Of a DNA stretch of 64,000 nt, positions 42,506 to 50,740 are shown piece by piece. A program made the translations under genes and the position numbers. The DNA lies in contig CAIVDU010000031.1 in assembly GCA_903904815.1 (NCBI GenBank), positions 62,001 through 126,000 on the forward strand, in the 5' to 3' direction. Numbering within the stretch: the first letter of the stretch is position 1; every line of letters begins with the position of its first letter. A model generated the notes under the pieces. That model saw nothing but the letters and a program-made list of their open reading frames with translations, was not told the DNA's origin and did not search any database. Source of the DNA: an uncultured Armatimonadota bacterium (GTDB lineage Bacteria; Armatimonadota; Fimbriimonadia; Fimbriimonadales; Fimbriimonadaceae).

Positions 42506-43951
42506 ATGGCTAACTACGTCCCTAGCGTCGGCATGGAAGTGCACGCCGAGTTGGCGACGCGCTCAAAGATGTTCTGCCGATGCCCAGTTGCATTCGGTGG
42601 CGAACCGAACACGCGCGTCTGTCCTATCTGTCTCGGTCTACCGGGAACCCTCCCAGTCCCCAATCGGGCGGCGATTGAGATGGTATTGCGGACCTCGCTT
42701 GCTTTGAACTGCAAGATTGCCATGCGCAGCGTGTTCCACCGGAAGAACTATTTCTACCCAGACCTTCCGAAGGGCTACCAAGTAAGCCAGTACGGCGAAA
42801 CAAACCCGCTGGGCTATCACGGATATCTGGATATTCCTACATCAAGCGGAGGCATCAAGCGCATTCAGATCACTCGAGTGCATCTCGAGGAAGACACGGG
42901 CAAGCTGATGCACCTTCCGGCTGGCGGAAGCGGAGTGGACTACAACCGAGCGGGCACCCCGCTCATGGAGATTGTCACTGCGTTCCCCCCGGACATTCAA
43001 GATGCCGAAGAGGCTAAGGAATATCTGCAGCAGTTGCGACAGATCTTGCTGTACCTCGGCGTTTGCGACGGAAAGATGGAAGAGGGATCTCTGCGTTGCG
43101 AGCCCAACATCTCCGTTCGGATCGAAGGCGCGGAAAAGCTTGGAACGAAGTCGGAGTTGAAGAACCTGAACTCATTCCGGAGCGTGCAGTTGGGAGTGGG
43201 TTTTGAGGTTCGGCGGCAGATCGCGACCCTTGAGCACGGTGAGAAGGTGCTTCAGGAAACTCGCGGTTGGAACGAACAGAAAGAAGCCAGTTATCCGATG
43301 CGCCTCAAAGAGGCGGAGAACGACTACCGATACTTCCCGGATCCGGACCTGGTTCCAATGGTCTTCGAGGAGTCGTACATCGAATCGCTTCGGGCCTCCC
43401 TGCCCGAGTTGCCGCTTGCGAAGGTTCGCCGATACCAAGAGGCACTAGGGCTTAGCACGTACGATGCCGGAGTTCTGACGGCTGATCGCGACTGGGCGAT
43501 TTTCTTTGAAGAAGCAATTGCACTCGGTGGAGACGCGAAGACGGTCTGTAACTGGATGAACTCTGACTTCGCCAAGCTGCTCAACGACGCGGGGATCACC
43601 GCGGCTGAGAGCAAAGTCACGCCTGGACACATCGTTGAATTGACCAAGCTGATTGCCGACGGCACCATTAACGGCAAAATGGCAAAAGAAATATTCGCCG
43701 AGGCATTCAAGTCTGGACGCAATCCGACCGACATAGTAAAAGAACGGGGTGCAACTCAGATGACCGATACGGGAGAGATCCTGAAAATCGTTCATAGTGT
43801 CTTCGAGGCGAATCAAGAAGTTGTGACAAAGTACCGTTCTGGAAACGTCGGAGTTAAGGGCTTCCTTGTCGGTCAAGTGATGCGACAAACAGCCGGAAGA
43901 GCGAATCCTCAGCTTGTTCAAACCGTCGTATCCGAAGAACTGGAGAAATAG
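42506..43951 (+). CDS. gatB: Asp-tRNA(Asn)/Glu-tRNA(Gln) amidotransferase subunit B
   Basis: 481 residues from ATG 42506 (frame extends to a TTG at 42476). GatB is the kinase/tRNA subunit of the GatCAB complex that amidates misacylated tRNA. Recognisable: [19 protein letters not shown] (zinc Cys), [15 protein letters not shown], the substrate segment [11 protein letters not shown] and [23 protein letters not shown], and the C-terminal tail/YqeY domain from about 340 ([13 protein letters not shown]). gatA and gatC are not in the window. The next gene begins directly at the base after the stop. Confidence 0.95.
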   Translation: MANYVPSVGMEVHAELATRSKMFCRCPVAFGGEPNTRVCPICLGLPGTLPVPNRAAIEMVLRTSLALNCKIAMRSVFHRKNYFYPDLPKGYQVSQYGETNPLGYHGYLDIPTSSGGIKRIQITRVHLEEDTGKLMHLPAGGSGVDYNRAGTPLMEIVTAFPPDIQDAEEAKEYLQQLRQILLYLGVCDGKMEEGSLRCEPNISVRIEGAEKLGTKSELKNLNSFRSVQLGVGFEVRRQIATLEHGEKVLQETRGWNEQKEASYPMRLKEAENDYRYFPDPDLVPMVFEESYIESLRASLPELPLAKVRRYQEALGLSTYDAGVLTADRDWAIFFEEAIALGGDAKTVCNWMNSDFAKLLNDAGITAAESKVTPGHIVELTKLIADGTINGKMAKEIFAEAFKSGRNPTDIVKERGATQMTDTGEILKIVHSVFEANQEVVTKYRSGNVGVKGFLVGQVMRQTAGRANPQLVQTVVSEELEK

Positions 43952-44521
43952 ATGAAGAAACTGGCGTTATGCGTCGCAGCAATGGGAGTGGCAGCCCTGT
44001 CGGCAGCCCAAGCACCGACATCCAGTCGCGTGGACGCGATTTGGGATGCTGCGAACGATCGCATCACGCAACAGATCGACGTTTGGTTCCAAGACGGCGA
44101 CTTTCCTGCCTTGGTTTCTCTCCTTTCAGTCCAGTTTGAACTGGACACCCGGAACTACGATGTTTGCACCAACCTGGGTTGGATGCAGGAAAACATCCAG
44201 CAGTGGGACGATGCCCTCGCGACGTACGTGCGTTACCGTGAGGTCAACCCGACCGACCCTGACCGCGCCTTGCCCGAAGCCGATTTTTACTTCCGTCAGA
44301 AGGCGTACGCCAAGATCCCCGCTCTGCTAGAGCCGGTAATCTCCTCGACGCCGCATCCTCATCCGAACGTGTTCCGAATTCTGGCCCACGCCTACGAGAA
44401 ACAGAAGCTGTACGGTGACGCAAAGCGCGTCTATCTGGACTACATCGCGATTGCCCCCGGCGACCTCACCGCGAAGTCCAATCTGGCCAAAGTGGAAAAG
44501 AAACTCGCCGCTGGAAGCTGA
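43952..44521 (+). CDS. Exported TPR protein
   Basis: 189 residues. MKKLALCVAAMGVAALSAAQA is a signal peptide. Then two to three tetratricopeptide-like repeats: YDVCTNLGWMQENIQQWDDA, LPEADFYFRQKAYAKIPALL and VFRILAHAYEKQKLYGDAKR. Such repeats bind partner proteins. It starts immediately after the gatB stop, with GGAG inside gatB at good spacing, so the two genes are translationally linked. Function unknown; located in the periplasm or outer envelope. Followed by a small hairpin (CGGAC-TTTTA-GTCCG, 44557-44571). Confidence 0.8.
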   Translation: MKKLALCVAAMGVAALSAAQAPTSSRVDAIWDAANDRITQQIDVWFQDGDFPALVSLLSVQFELDTRNYDVCTNLGWMQENIQQWDDALATYVRYREVNPTDPDRALPEADFYFRQKAYAKIPALLEPVISSTPHPHPNVFRILAHAYEKQKLYGDAKRVYLDYIAIAPGDLTAKSNLAKVEKKLAAGS

Positions 44522-44636
44522 ATTCGCCCACTTTGAGTGAATTCAAACCGGGATTGCGGACTTTTAGTCCGATTCCTACAGAAGCAATCCATCGTTAGCC
44601 AAAAACTCCGTTAAAATACGGGGTGAGGTGAACGCG

Positions 44637-45134
44637 ATGGATCGCATCATGCCTGTCGATTTGGATCGTACGAAGCTTAGGAAGAGCTTCCGCGGTTATG
44701 AGATTGCAGAAGTAGACGAAGTACTGAAGGTTTGCGCCCGAACGATCGAGGCGTTGCTAACCGAGAACCAGGCTCTCAAGCTAGAGAGCGAGCGCTTGAA
44801 GTTGGACCTTGAGTCCAAACGAGCCCAAGAAGACCTTCTTAAGGAAACATTGCTCCTTGCCCAAAAGGGCGCCGACGACACTCGAACGGCTGCTCGCGCC
44901 CATGCAGACGCCATCCTTGAAGAGGCACGCCAATCAGCTCTGGCTGAACGAGTGGCTGTCCAGCAGAAGGTTAGCGAACTTCGCTGGGATCTGGAGCGAC
45001 TGAAGGCGGAAAGGCAGCGGTTTGCCGACGACTTTCGAGCCATTCTTGAGGGCCATCTTAGGGGGCTTACCATTGAGCCTATCACGGGACTCAGCGTGGT
45101 CAATGGAGATGCTTTCGAGATTGCCGGCGCCTAA
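44637..45134 (+). CDS. DivIVA-domain coiled-coil protein
   Basis: 165 residues from ATG 44637, preceded by GAGGTG; a GTG at 44628 is less likely. The N-terminal 40 residues carry the DivIVA membrane-curvature motif (IMPVDLDRTKLRKSFRGYEI then AEVDEVL), followed by a long coiled coil to about 135 with regular heptads of Leu and Glu/Lys. DivIVA-type proteins mark the poles or septum and guide cell division and wall growth. The short Pro/Val-containing C-terminus differs from Bacillus DivIVA. It is the neighbour of DUF167, a common pairing in Gram-positive-like lineages (with the yggT/sepF group), though those genes are missing here. Confidence 0.88.
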   Translation: MDRIMPVDLDRTKLRKSFRGYEIAEVDEVLKVCARTIEALLTENQALKLESERLKLDLESKRAQEDLLKETLLLAQKGADDTRTAARAHADAILEEARQSALAERVAVQQKVSELRWDLERLKAERQRFADDFRAILEGHLRGLTIEPITGLSVVNGDAFEIAGA

Positions 45135-45304
45135 GATACAAAGTATCGCAAAAGTCGGGGATCACTCAAAATGCACGGGAAAAGTGGCATTCGCTTCGCT
45201 CGCAGAATCGATTTCGCCCTCACCCCTCCCTCTCCCGCGTACGCTTCGCTGCGGGCGAGGGTCCACGTTACGACCGCCTAGACTTTTGCGATACTGTGTA
45301 TATC
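45135..45304. repeat. MITE-like element with 15-bp inverted ends
   Basis: Starts right after the divIVA-like stop codon. AGTATCGCAAAAGTC (45142-45156) and its perfect reverse complement (45281-45295) enclose about 124 bp, with imperfect homology extending 7-9 bp further outward. The inside contains a GC-rich CCCTCACCCCTCCCTCTCCC track and a nested hairpin (CCCGC...GCGGG). No coding capacity. Consistent with a non-autonomous mobile element or a large terminator-like hairpin. Exact ends are uncertain. Confidence 0.5.
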
Positions 45305-45358
45305 CCCTCGACGGTGCTTGACGCATTACGGAGACGGGATTGGCTTTGGTGAATCGGC

Positions 45359-45622
45359 TTGAACACCCTCCTCAAGATAAGGGTTACCCCTCGAAGCAGC
45401 AAGAACGAAGTTCGTCTGGATGGGGACGCGGTGAAAGTCTGGGTCAACGCGTCTCCGACCGATGGCCAAGCCAATGAGGCAGTGATCGCTTTGCTCGCCA
45501 AGAGGCTTGCGATTGCCAAATCTCGGCTGACCTTGGTTTCAGGGCACACCGGTCGAGACAAGACCGTCTCAGTAGACGGGCTTGGTCTCGAACAGATCTT
45601 AGCGTTGCTCGCGCAGCCTTAA
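45359..45622 (+). CDS. DUF167 family protein (YggU-like)
   Basis: 87 residues, full-length. The start is TTG at 45359; an in-frame stop lies two codons upstream, so it is the only usable start. Family marks: LKIRVTPRSSKNEVRL, VWVNASPTDGQANEAVIALL, KRLAIAKSRLTLVSG and GRDKTVSVDG. Fold is small alpha/beta; function not established. Its stop codon shares TTAA with the convergent GH29 gene (4-bp overlap). Confidence 0.88.
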   Translation: MNTLLKIRVTPRSSKNEVRLDGDAVKVWVNASPTDGQANEAVIALLAKRLAIAKSRLTLVSGHTGRDKTVSVDGLGLEQILALLAQP

Positions 45623-47124
45623 CCGACCGACTTCGCCTGTTGGTACAGGCCAAATCCGTAAAGGAGGATGGCAGCGGGCGACTTCTCCACCCGAAGTCTG
45701 ACCTTGGAAGTCCTTACGGCTTCCTTCAGTTTCAAGATCCGACAGTTCCCGATCGTGGTAGCGGTGGCGATCTCTTTCCAGGCTCCGTCCTTCCATGCGT
45801 CCATCGCGAACGCCTCGATGCGCTGACCGTATTTGATGGGTTCTCTCAGGCGAATGAGGTCGAACGATTTGTCGCCTCCGAGATCGATCTCGACCGATCC
45901 CGATGTCACCGCATCGTCGGTTGCCCAATAGCGTTTTGGATCCGTTGAGAGCAGGGCACGTGCCTCGAAAGCGTGGGCGTTTCCGCGAACGTTGGAGGCT
46001 GTGAGGTGGGCGTGGTCGGCGAGATTGTGTCGAAAGGTCTGTCTAAGGACTTCGCCAAAACCCGCGAGGGATTTCACGTCGGCGTCGTCCACCCGTCCCT
46101 CTCGGTTCGGTGGAACATTCAGAATGAGGGACGCGCCTCGCCCGACCGACTTCGTGTAGAGGTCAAACAGCTCGTCGGGTGACTTGACGCGACCATTCTC
46201 GGCGGCGTGCCAGAACCAGCCCGGACGAATGGAGACGTCGCATTCGGCGGGGAGCCACTGTTTGCCGTGAGGAGTGCCTTCGGGAGCGTTTTGGTAGTCG
46301 CTGTATCCGGGAGCGGCGGCATCGTGGTCCAGTCCGGCTGGATCGTAGGTCGCCCAAGAGGTTTCGGCGGCATGGCCCTCCTCGTTGCCAACCCAACGTA
46401 AGTCGGGGCCGATGTCGCTGAAGACGTTTGCGTCGGGTTGGAGCTTTCGCACCAAGTCCCAAGTGGTGGGCCAATCGTAGTAGGTTCGGCGTTCGATCGA
46501 GCGGTTCTCATTGGCGCCTCCGTAGTAGCCGGTTCCGCCATTCGCGCCATCGTGCCAGACCTCGAAGATCGGTCCGTAATGCGTGAGAAGCTCGGTGACT
46601 TGGGCACGGTACAGGTCGACATATTCCGGTTTGCCGTACTTCGCGTTGTTGCGATCCCAAGGCGAGACATAGACTCCAAATTTCAGTCCGTGCCTTTTGC
46701 AAGCGTCAGAGATGGCTTTGACCACATCGCCTTTTCCGTTCAGCCACTTGCTTTTCGAGACGTTGTGGCTAGTTGTGGCAGTGGGCCACAGGCAGAAACC
46801 GTCGTGGTGCTTGCAGGTCAGGACGGCGCCCTTGAGGCCCGCGGCCTTGAGGGAAAGCACGATCTGGTCGGCATCGAAATGAGACGGATCGAAGACCGAT
46901 TCATCCTCGTTGCCAAGACCCCATTCGCGGTCGGTAAAGGTGTTGACGGTGAAGTGGATAAAGGCGTAGGTCTCGAGCTTCGCGTGGTCGAGTTGCCGTG
47001 GAGATGGAACCGAGCCGTACGGCGCGGGCGGTGTCACAGATCCCTGGTTTGCCATGCTTTGACTCAAAAGCGCTCCTGTGACAGTAAGAACAACGACTAG
47101 ACGGAAGCGTTTTAGGTTAGCCAA
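45619..47124 (-). CDS. Exported alpha-L-fucosidase (GH29) with C-terminal sugar-binding-like domain
   Basis: 501 residues. The N-terminal hydrophobic stretch (RLVVVLTVTGALLSQSMA) is a signal peptide. The GH29 catalytic domain spans about 30-350: YAFIHFTVNTF, LKGAVLTCKHHDGFCLWPT, FGVYVSPWDRN and FEVWHDGANGG, where the Asp is in the position of the GH29 nucleophile. The C-terminal part (about 360-495) resembles an F5/8-type or CBM32 beta-sandwich (SVEIDLGGDKSFDLIRLREP). It would release fucose from glycans outside the cytoplasm. It fits with the GH16 and GH63 genes as glycan-degrading capacity. Confidence 0.87.
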   Translation of the reverse strand: MANLKRFRLVVVLTVTGALLSQSMANQGSVTPPAPYGSVPSPRQLDHAKLETYAFIHFTVNTFTDREWGLGNEDESVFDPSHFDADQIVLSLKAAGLKGAVLTCKHHDGFCLWPTATTSHNVSKSKWLNGKGDVVKAISDACKRHGLKFGVYVSPWDRNNAKYGKPEYVDLYRAQVTELLTHYGPIFEVWHDGANGGTGYYGGANENRSIERRTYYDWPTTWDLVRKLQPDANVFSDIGPDLRWVGNEEGHAAETSWATYDPAGLDHDAAAPGYSDYQNAPEGTPHGKQWLPAECDVSIRPGWFWHAAENGRVKSPDELFDLYTKSVGRGASLILNVPPNREGRVDDADVKSLAGFGEVLRQTFRHNLADHAHLTASNVRGNAHAFEARALLSTDPKRYWATDDAVTSGSVEIDLGGDKSFDLIRLREPIKYGQRIEAFAMDAWKDGAWKEIATATTIGNCRILKLKEAVRTSKVRLRVEKSPAAILLYGFGLYQQAKSVG

Positions 47125-47399
47125 TCAAATCCTCTAAACGCCGGTTCCACAGGTTTGGTCGCTGGCATCAGGCGTTTACCTATGATATCGTTATCGTGGC
47201 TCATCTGTCTCCAGGCTCCTTTAAGACATCCTGCTCAACAAAGGGTCTCCAATTCGTAGCAGACGATCCGAGAATCTCTTTCGGAGAAATCCTGGGGGCC
47301 AAGAGTCCCAACGGGACACAACGTTTTTGTATCTACCAACGAGTTCAGCGCAGAAGCGTAAACTAAACAGGAAGACCACACCGTCTTAGGCCTACCGCT

Positions 47400-48308
47400 A
47401 TGAGCGACGCAAACCGAACCCAGATGCTTTCGAGCGATCCCAACCGTACGCGGATGGGAACTGCTCCCGTGCTCGATCCCAACAAAACGGTGATGGGTTC
47501 GGCTCCCTCACTTCAAGCGACCCAGACGATCAAGCCCACCCAGTGCCCAGTCTGCAAGACCTTTAACCCGGCCGGCGTGATGTTCTGTATCGACTGCGGT
47601 CTCATCTTCGATCGCGCTTTGCCCGGAGACGCCTTTGGTGCGCCGGCGGTTCAGCTCCCGATGCTGGTGGAGCAGAGCGGCAAGGAGAACCCTCTTCGTC
47701 CGGGAACGACGACGATTGGAAGAGAGGGTGATATCGCTCTCTCAGACGGTCGAGTATCTCGAAGGCATGCCCAGATCACGAACACGGATGGCGTGCTCGT
47801 GATTGAGGACCTCGGCAGCACCAACGGCACCAAGGTTGCGGGAGTGAAGCTGGCGCCCGGAGAAAAGAAACCTCTCGCCGGCGGCGACAAAGTTTCTTTT
47901 GGTGGTCTGGAGTTGCAGCTCAACCTTCCAGGTCAAAAAGGCGGGAATACGACCCAAGTGTTTGGCGGAAACAAGACGGCAGCGATTGCGGCCGCGCCGG
48001 CGAAAGAAGTTGCCCCGGCAACCCTCGTGGGAGAGGGTAGAGAGATTCCGCTAAAGGCCGGCATCAACATTTTTGGTCGCAAAGCCGAAAACGACATCCA
48101 GATCGCGGATCCCTACGTGAGTGGAAAGCACGGCATGATCGAAGTGACCGACCAAGGTCTATTCATCACGGATACCGGAAGCAGCAACGGCACGATGTTG
48201 AACGACGCCAAACTCGGGCCCAACATGAGAACCAATATGACGCCGGAAGATGTTATCCGGCTGGGTAGCCTGGAGTTCCAAGTTCGCCTCAACGCTCCGA
48301 AGATCTAA
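47400..48308 (+). CDS. Double-FHA protein with zinc ribbon and Thr-motif N-terminus
   Basis: 302 residues. The N-terminus has a tandem 11-residue repeat, DPNRTRMGTAP and DPNKTVMGSAP, preceded by ANRTQML and followed by TQTIKPT: several Thr that look like kinase targets. Then a zinc ribbon CPVC...CIDC (49-67), FHA domain 1 (about 95-185; GREGDIALSDGRVSRRHAQI, GSTNGTKV) and FHA domain 2 (about 205-300; FGRKAENDIQIADPYVSGKH, SSNGTML). FHA domains bind phospho-Thr, so the protein might bind its own phosphorylated tail, as GarA/OdhI do. It is 11 bp upstream of a PP2C phosphatase gene. The partner kinase is not in the window. Confidence 0.88.
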   Translation: MSDANRTQMLSSDPNRTRMGTAPVLDPNKTVMGSAPSLQATQTIKPTQCPVCKTFNPAGVMFCIDCGLIFDRALPGDAFGAPAVQLPMLVEQSGKENPLRPGTTTIGREGDIALSDGRVSRRHAQITNTDGVLVIEDLGSTNGTKVAGVKLAPGEKKPLAGGDKVSFGGLELQLNLPGQKGGNTTQVFGGNKTAAIAAAPAKEVAPATLVGEGREIPLKAGINIFGRKAENDIQIADPYVSGKHGMIEVTDQGLFITDTGSSNGTMLNDAKLGPNMRTNMTPEDVIRLGSLEFQVRLNAPKI

Positions 48309-48319
48309 GTCGCCGACCC

Positions 48320-49147
48320 ATGGAAGAAATCACCGCAGAATATAGCTCCGACCAACTTGTGCCTTCTCAGGAGCTTCGCGTCAAAGCACTCGTCACCTTC
48401 GCTGCCAAGACGGACCTCGGACGCAGACGAGAAAACAACGAAGACAAGTTCGAGTTTTTCGTTCCGGAGGATGACTCTCGACTCGCGAGCCGCGGTCAGG
48501 TGTTCATCGTATGCGACGGAATGGGCGGACATGCGGCTGGGCAGTTCGCCAGTGAGCTGTCGGCCAAGACGTTTATCGACGTGTACTACTCTCACCCCGC
48601 ACAGGACGCGGAGGCGGCGATGACCGCGGGCGTGGTCGCGGCGAACCGGTTTGTCAATGACGTGGGCCGAACGGATCCCGCTCGAAAGGGGATGGGCACC
48701 ACCTTGAGTGCACTCGTTCTCTTGCAGGAAAAAGCCTACGCGGTTCAGGTTGGCGACTCTCGAATCTACCGACTTCGCAATGGCGAACTGCTGATGCTGA
48801 CTCATGACCACACGTGGGTGGACGACGCCGTCCGGGCTGGCTTAATCACGGCTGCTGAGGCCGAGAATCATCCTTATAAGCACGTGCTCACCCGCGCCAT
48901 TGGCGGTGACGCCGACGTCAAGCCCGACATCTTCAGCGACGACGTTCAAGTGGGCGACACCTATCTGCTTTGCAGCGACGGTCTCATCAACCACGTTTCC
49001 GACGACACCATTGGCGAAGTTCTACGATCCAAAGCGCCGGCGGATGCGGCGTGGAATCTCGTGGGACAGGCACTTCAGGGCGGCGGAAGCGATAATACGA
49101 CTGTGCAAATCGTAAGAATTGATGCATTAATAAAGCCGGAAGGCTGA
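48320..49147 (+). CDS. PP2C-type Ser/Thr protein phosphatase
   Basis: 275 residues. All main motifs of the bacterial PPM/Stp family are present: GRRRENNEDKF, VCDGMGGHAAGQ (metal Asp), GMGTTLSALVL, VQVGDSRIYRL, LLCSDGLINHV and GGSDNTTVQIV. It removes phosphate from Ser/Thr of proteins and is likely the counterpart of a Ser/Thr kinase that acts on the preceding FHA protein. The first roughly 25 residues are an extra acidic segment before the domain. Cytoplasmic. Start ATG at 48320; the pair is likely one operon. Confidence 0.93.
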   Translation: MEEITAEYSSDQLVPSQELRVKALVTFAAKTDLGRRRENNEDKFEFFVPEDDSRLASRGQVFIVCDGMGGHAAGQFASELSAKTFIDVYYSHPAQDAEAAMTAGVVAANRFVNDVGRTDPARKGMGTTLSALVLLQEKAYAVQVGDSRIYRLRNGELLMLTHDHTWVDDAVRAGLITAAEAENHPYKHVLTRAIGGDADVKPDIFSDDVQVGDTYLLCSDGLINHVSDDTIGEVLRSKAPADAAWNLVGQALQGGGSDNTTVQIVRIDALIKPEG

Positions 49148-49221
49148 AATGAGGCAATTCGATCAGAGTTTAGGCGGCCGACGACCCCTGTCTAGATTCC
49201 GATAGCGGCCACAATTTAAGA

Positions 49222-50733
49222 GTGCTGGACCAATACTTACGTCGGAGCCTGCTCGCGCGGGTCTACGACGTCGCGCATGAGACGCCCCTCGAACGCGCGC
49301 CGACCCTTTCGGGGAGACTCAAGAACAACGTCTTCCTCAAGCGAGAGGATCTGCAGCCCGTCTTCTCCTTCAAAATTCGAGGCGCTTATAACAAGATTGC
49401 CAACCTCGATGAGGAAGCCCTCAAGCGCGGAGTGATTACTGCCTCGGCTGGGAATCACGCCCAGGGAGTTGCCTTGAGCGCTCAAAAACTCGGGATTCGA
49501 GCGGTCATCGTGATGCCCCTGACGACCCCCAGCATTAAGGTCGACGCGGTTCGCTCTCGTGGCGGCGAGGTCGTGATGTTTGGTGACAACTTCGATGCGG
49601 CCTACGCCCATGCGCTGGAACTGGAGAAGGAACAGGGCCTTACGTTCGTTCACCCGTACGATGACCCGGACGTGATCGCCGGTCAGGGCACGATTGGGTT
49701 GGAGATTCTCAAGCAGTTTCCTGCCCGGCTCGATGCGATCTTCATTCCGGTCGGGGGTGGTGGGCTGATCGCCGGGATTGGCGCGGTGGTGAAAGCCCTG
49801 CGTCCAGAGATTCGCATCATCGCGGTCGAACCGGAAGACGCCGCTTCGATGGCGGTGTCACTTCATGCCGGTCATCGCGTGACCCTGGATAAGGTGGGAC
49901 GCTTTGCGGACGGCGTGGCGGTACGACTTGTCGGGGAGCACACGTTTGAGGTCGCCAAGCGGGTTGTGGACGAGACCGTTGTGGTTAGCAATGACGAAAT
50001 CTGCGGCGCGATCAAAGATCTCTTTGAAGACCGGCGAGCCATTGTGGAGCCTGCAGGAGCTCTCGCCTATGCCGGGCTGAAGCGCTGGGTTGCCGATAAG
50101 CAGGTCGAGGGGCTATCGTTGGTGGTCATAGCCAGCGGCGCTAACATGAACTTTGACAGTTTGCGTCATGTCTCGGAGCGCGCCGAACTAGGCGAGAAAA
50201 GAGAAGCGGTATTCGCCGTCACGATCCCAGAGCGTCCGGGAGCTTTCCGGGGGTTCTGTCGCATCATCGGCGCGCGCGCGGTGACGGAGTTTAACTACCG
50301 GTTTGCCGACTCGGATGCCGCTCACGTCTTCGTGGGAATTCGGATTGGAAACCGCGATGAGGCGGAAGAGATCGCACGGTCGCTCCGTTCCGAAGGATAC
50401 GATGCGCTGGATCTCACCGACAACGAGACGGCGAAGCTTCACGTTCGGCACATGGTAGGTGGGCGCGCGCCGGGAGCGGATCATGAACGAATCATCTCCT
50501 TCAGTTTCCCGGAACGAGCCGGTGCTTTGACTCAGTTTCTTGACGGCATGGAGCATCCCTGGAATATCAGCCTTTTTCACTACCGAAACCATGGGTCCGA
50601 CTTCGGTCGGGTTTTGGCAGGAATCCAGGTTCCTCCGAACGAGTCGGAGGAGTTTCAGGCGTTCCTTGACCGGATAGGATACGAATACTCAGAAGAGACC
50701 GACAATGCCGCTTGTCGACTCTTCTTGAAGTGA
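49222..50733 (+). CDS. ilvA: Threonine ammonia-lyase (biosynthetic type)
   Basis: 503 residues, the usual length of the long form. It converts threonine to 2-oxobutanoate for isoleucine synthesis. The PLP-binding Lys is in VFSFKIRGAYNKI, the Gly-rich phosphate loop is FIPVGGGGLIAGIGAV, and TASAGNHAQGVALSA is the substrate Asn loop. The C-terminal part from about 330 has two ACT-like regulatory subdomains (AVFAVTIPERPGAFRGFCR and ERIISFSFPERAGALTQFL), giving isoleucine/valine control. The start is GTG at 49222 without a clear Shine-Dalgarno. Convergent with the GH63 gene (7-bp gap). Confidence 0.94.
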   Translation: MLDQYLRRSLLARVYDVAHETPLERAPTLSGRLKNNVFLKREDLQPVFSFKIRGAYNKIANLDEEALKRGVITASAGNHAQGVALSAQKLGIRAVIVMPLTTPSIKVDAVRSRGGEVVMFGDNFDAAYAHALELEKEQGLTFVHPYDDPDVIAGQGTIGLEILKQFPARLDAIFIPVGGGGLIAGIGAVVKALRPEIRIIAVEPEDAASMAVSLHAGHRVTLDKVGRFADGVAVRLVGEHTFEVAKRVVDETVVVSNDEICGAIKDLFEDRRAIVEPAGALAYAGLKRWVADKQVEGLSLVVIASGANMNFDSLRHVSERAELGEKREAVFAVTIPERPGAFRGFCRIIGARAVTEFNYRFADSDAAHVFVGIRIGNRDEAEEIARSLRSEGYDALDLTDNETAKLHVRHMVGGRAPGADHERIISFSFPERAGALTQFLDGMEHPWNISLFHYRNHGSDFGRVLAGIQVPPNESEEFQAFLDRIGYEYSEETDNAACRLFLK

Positions 50734-50740
50734 AACAGGA

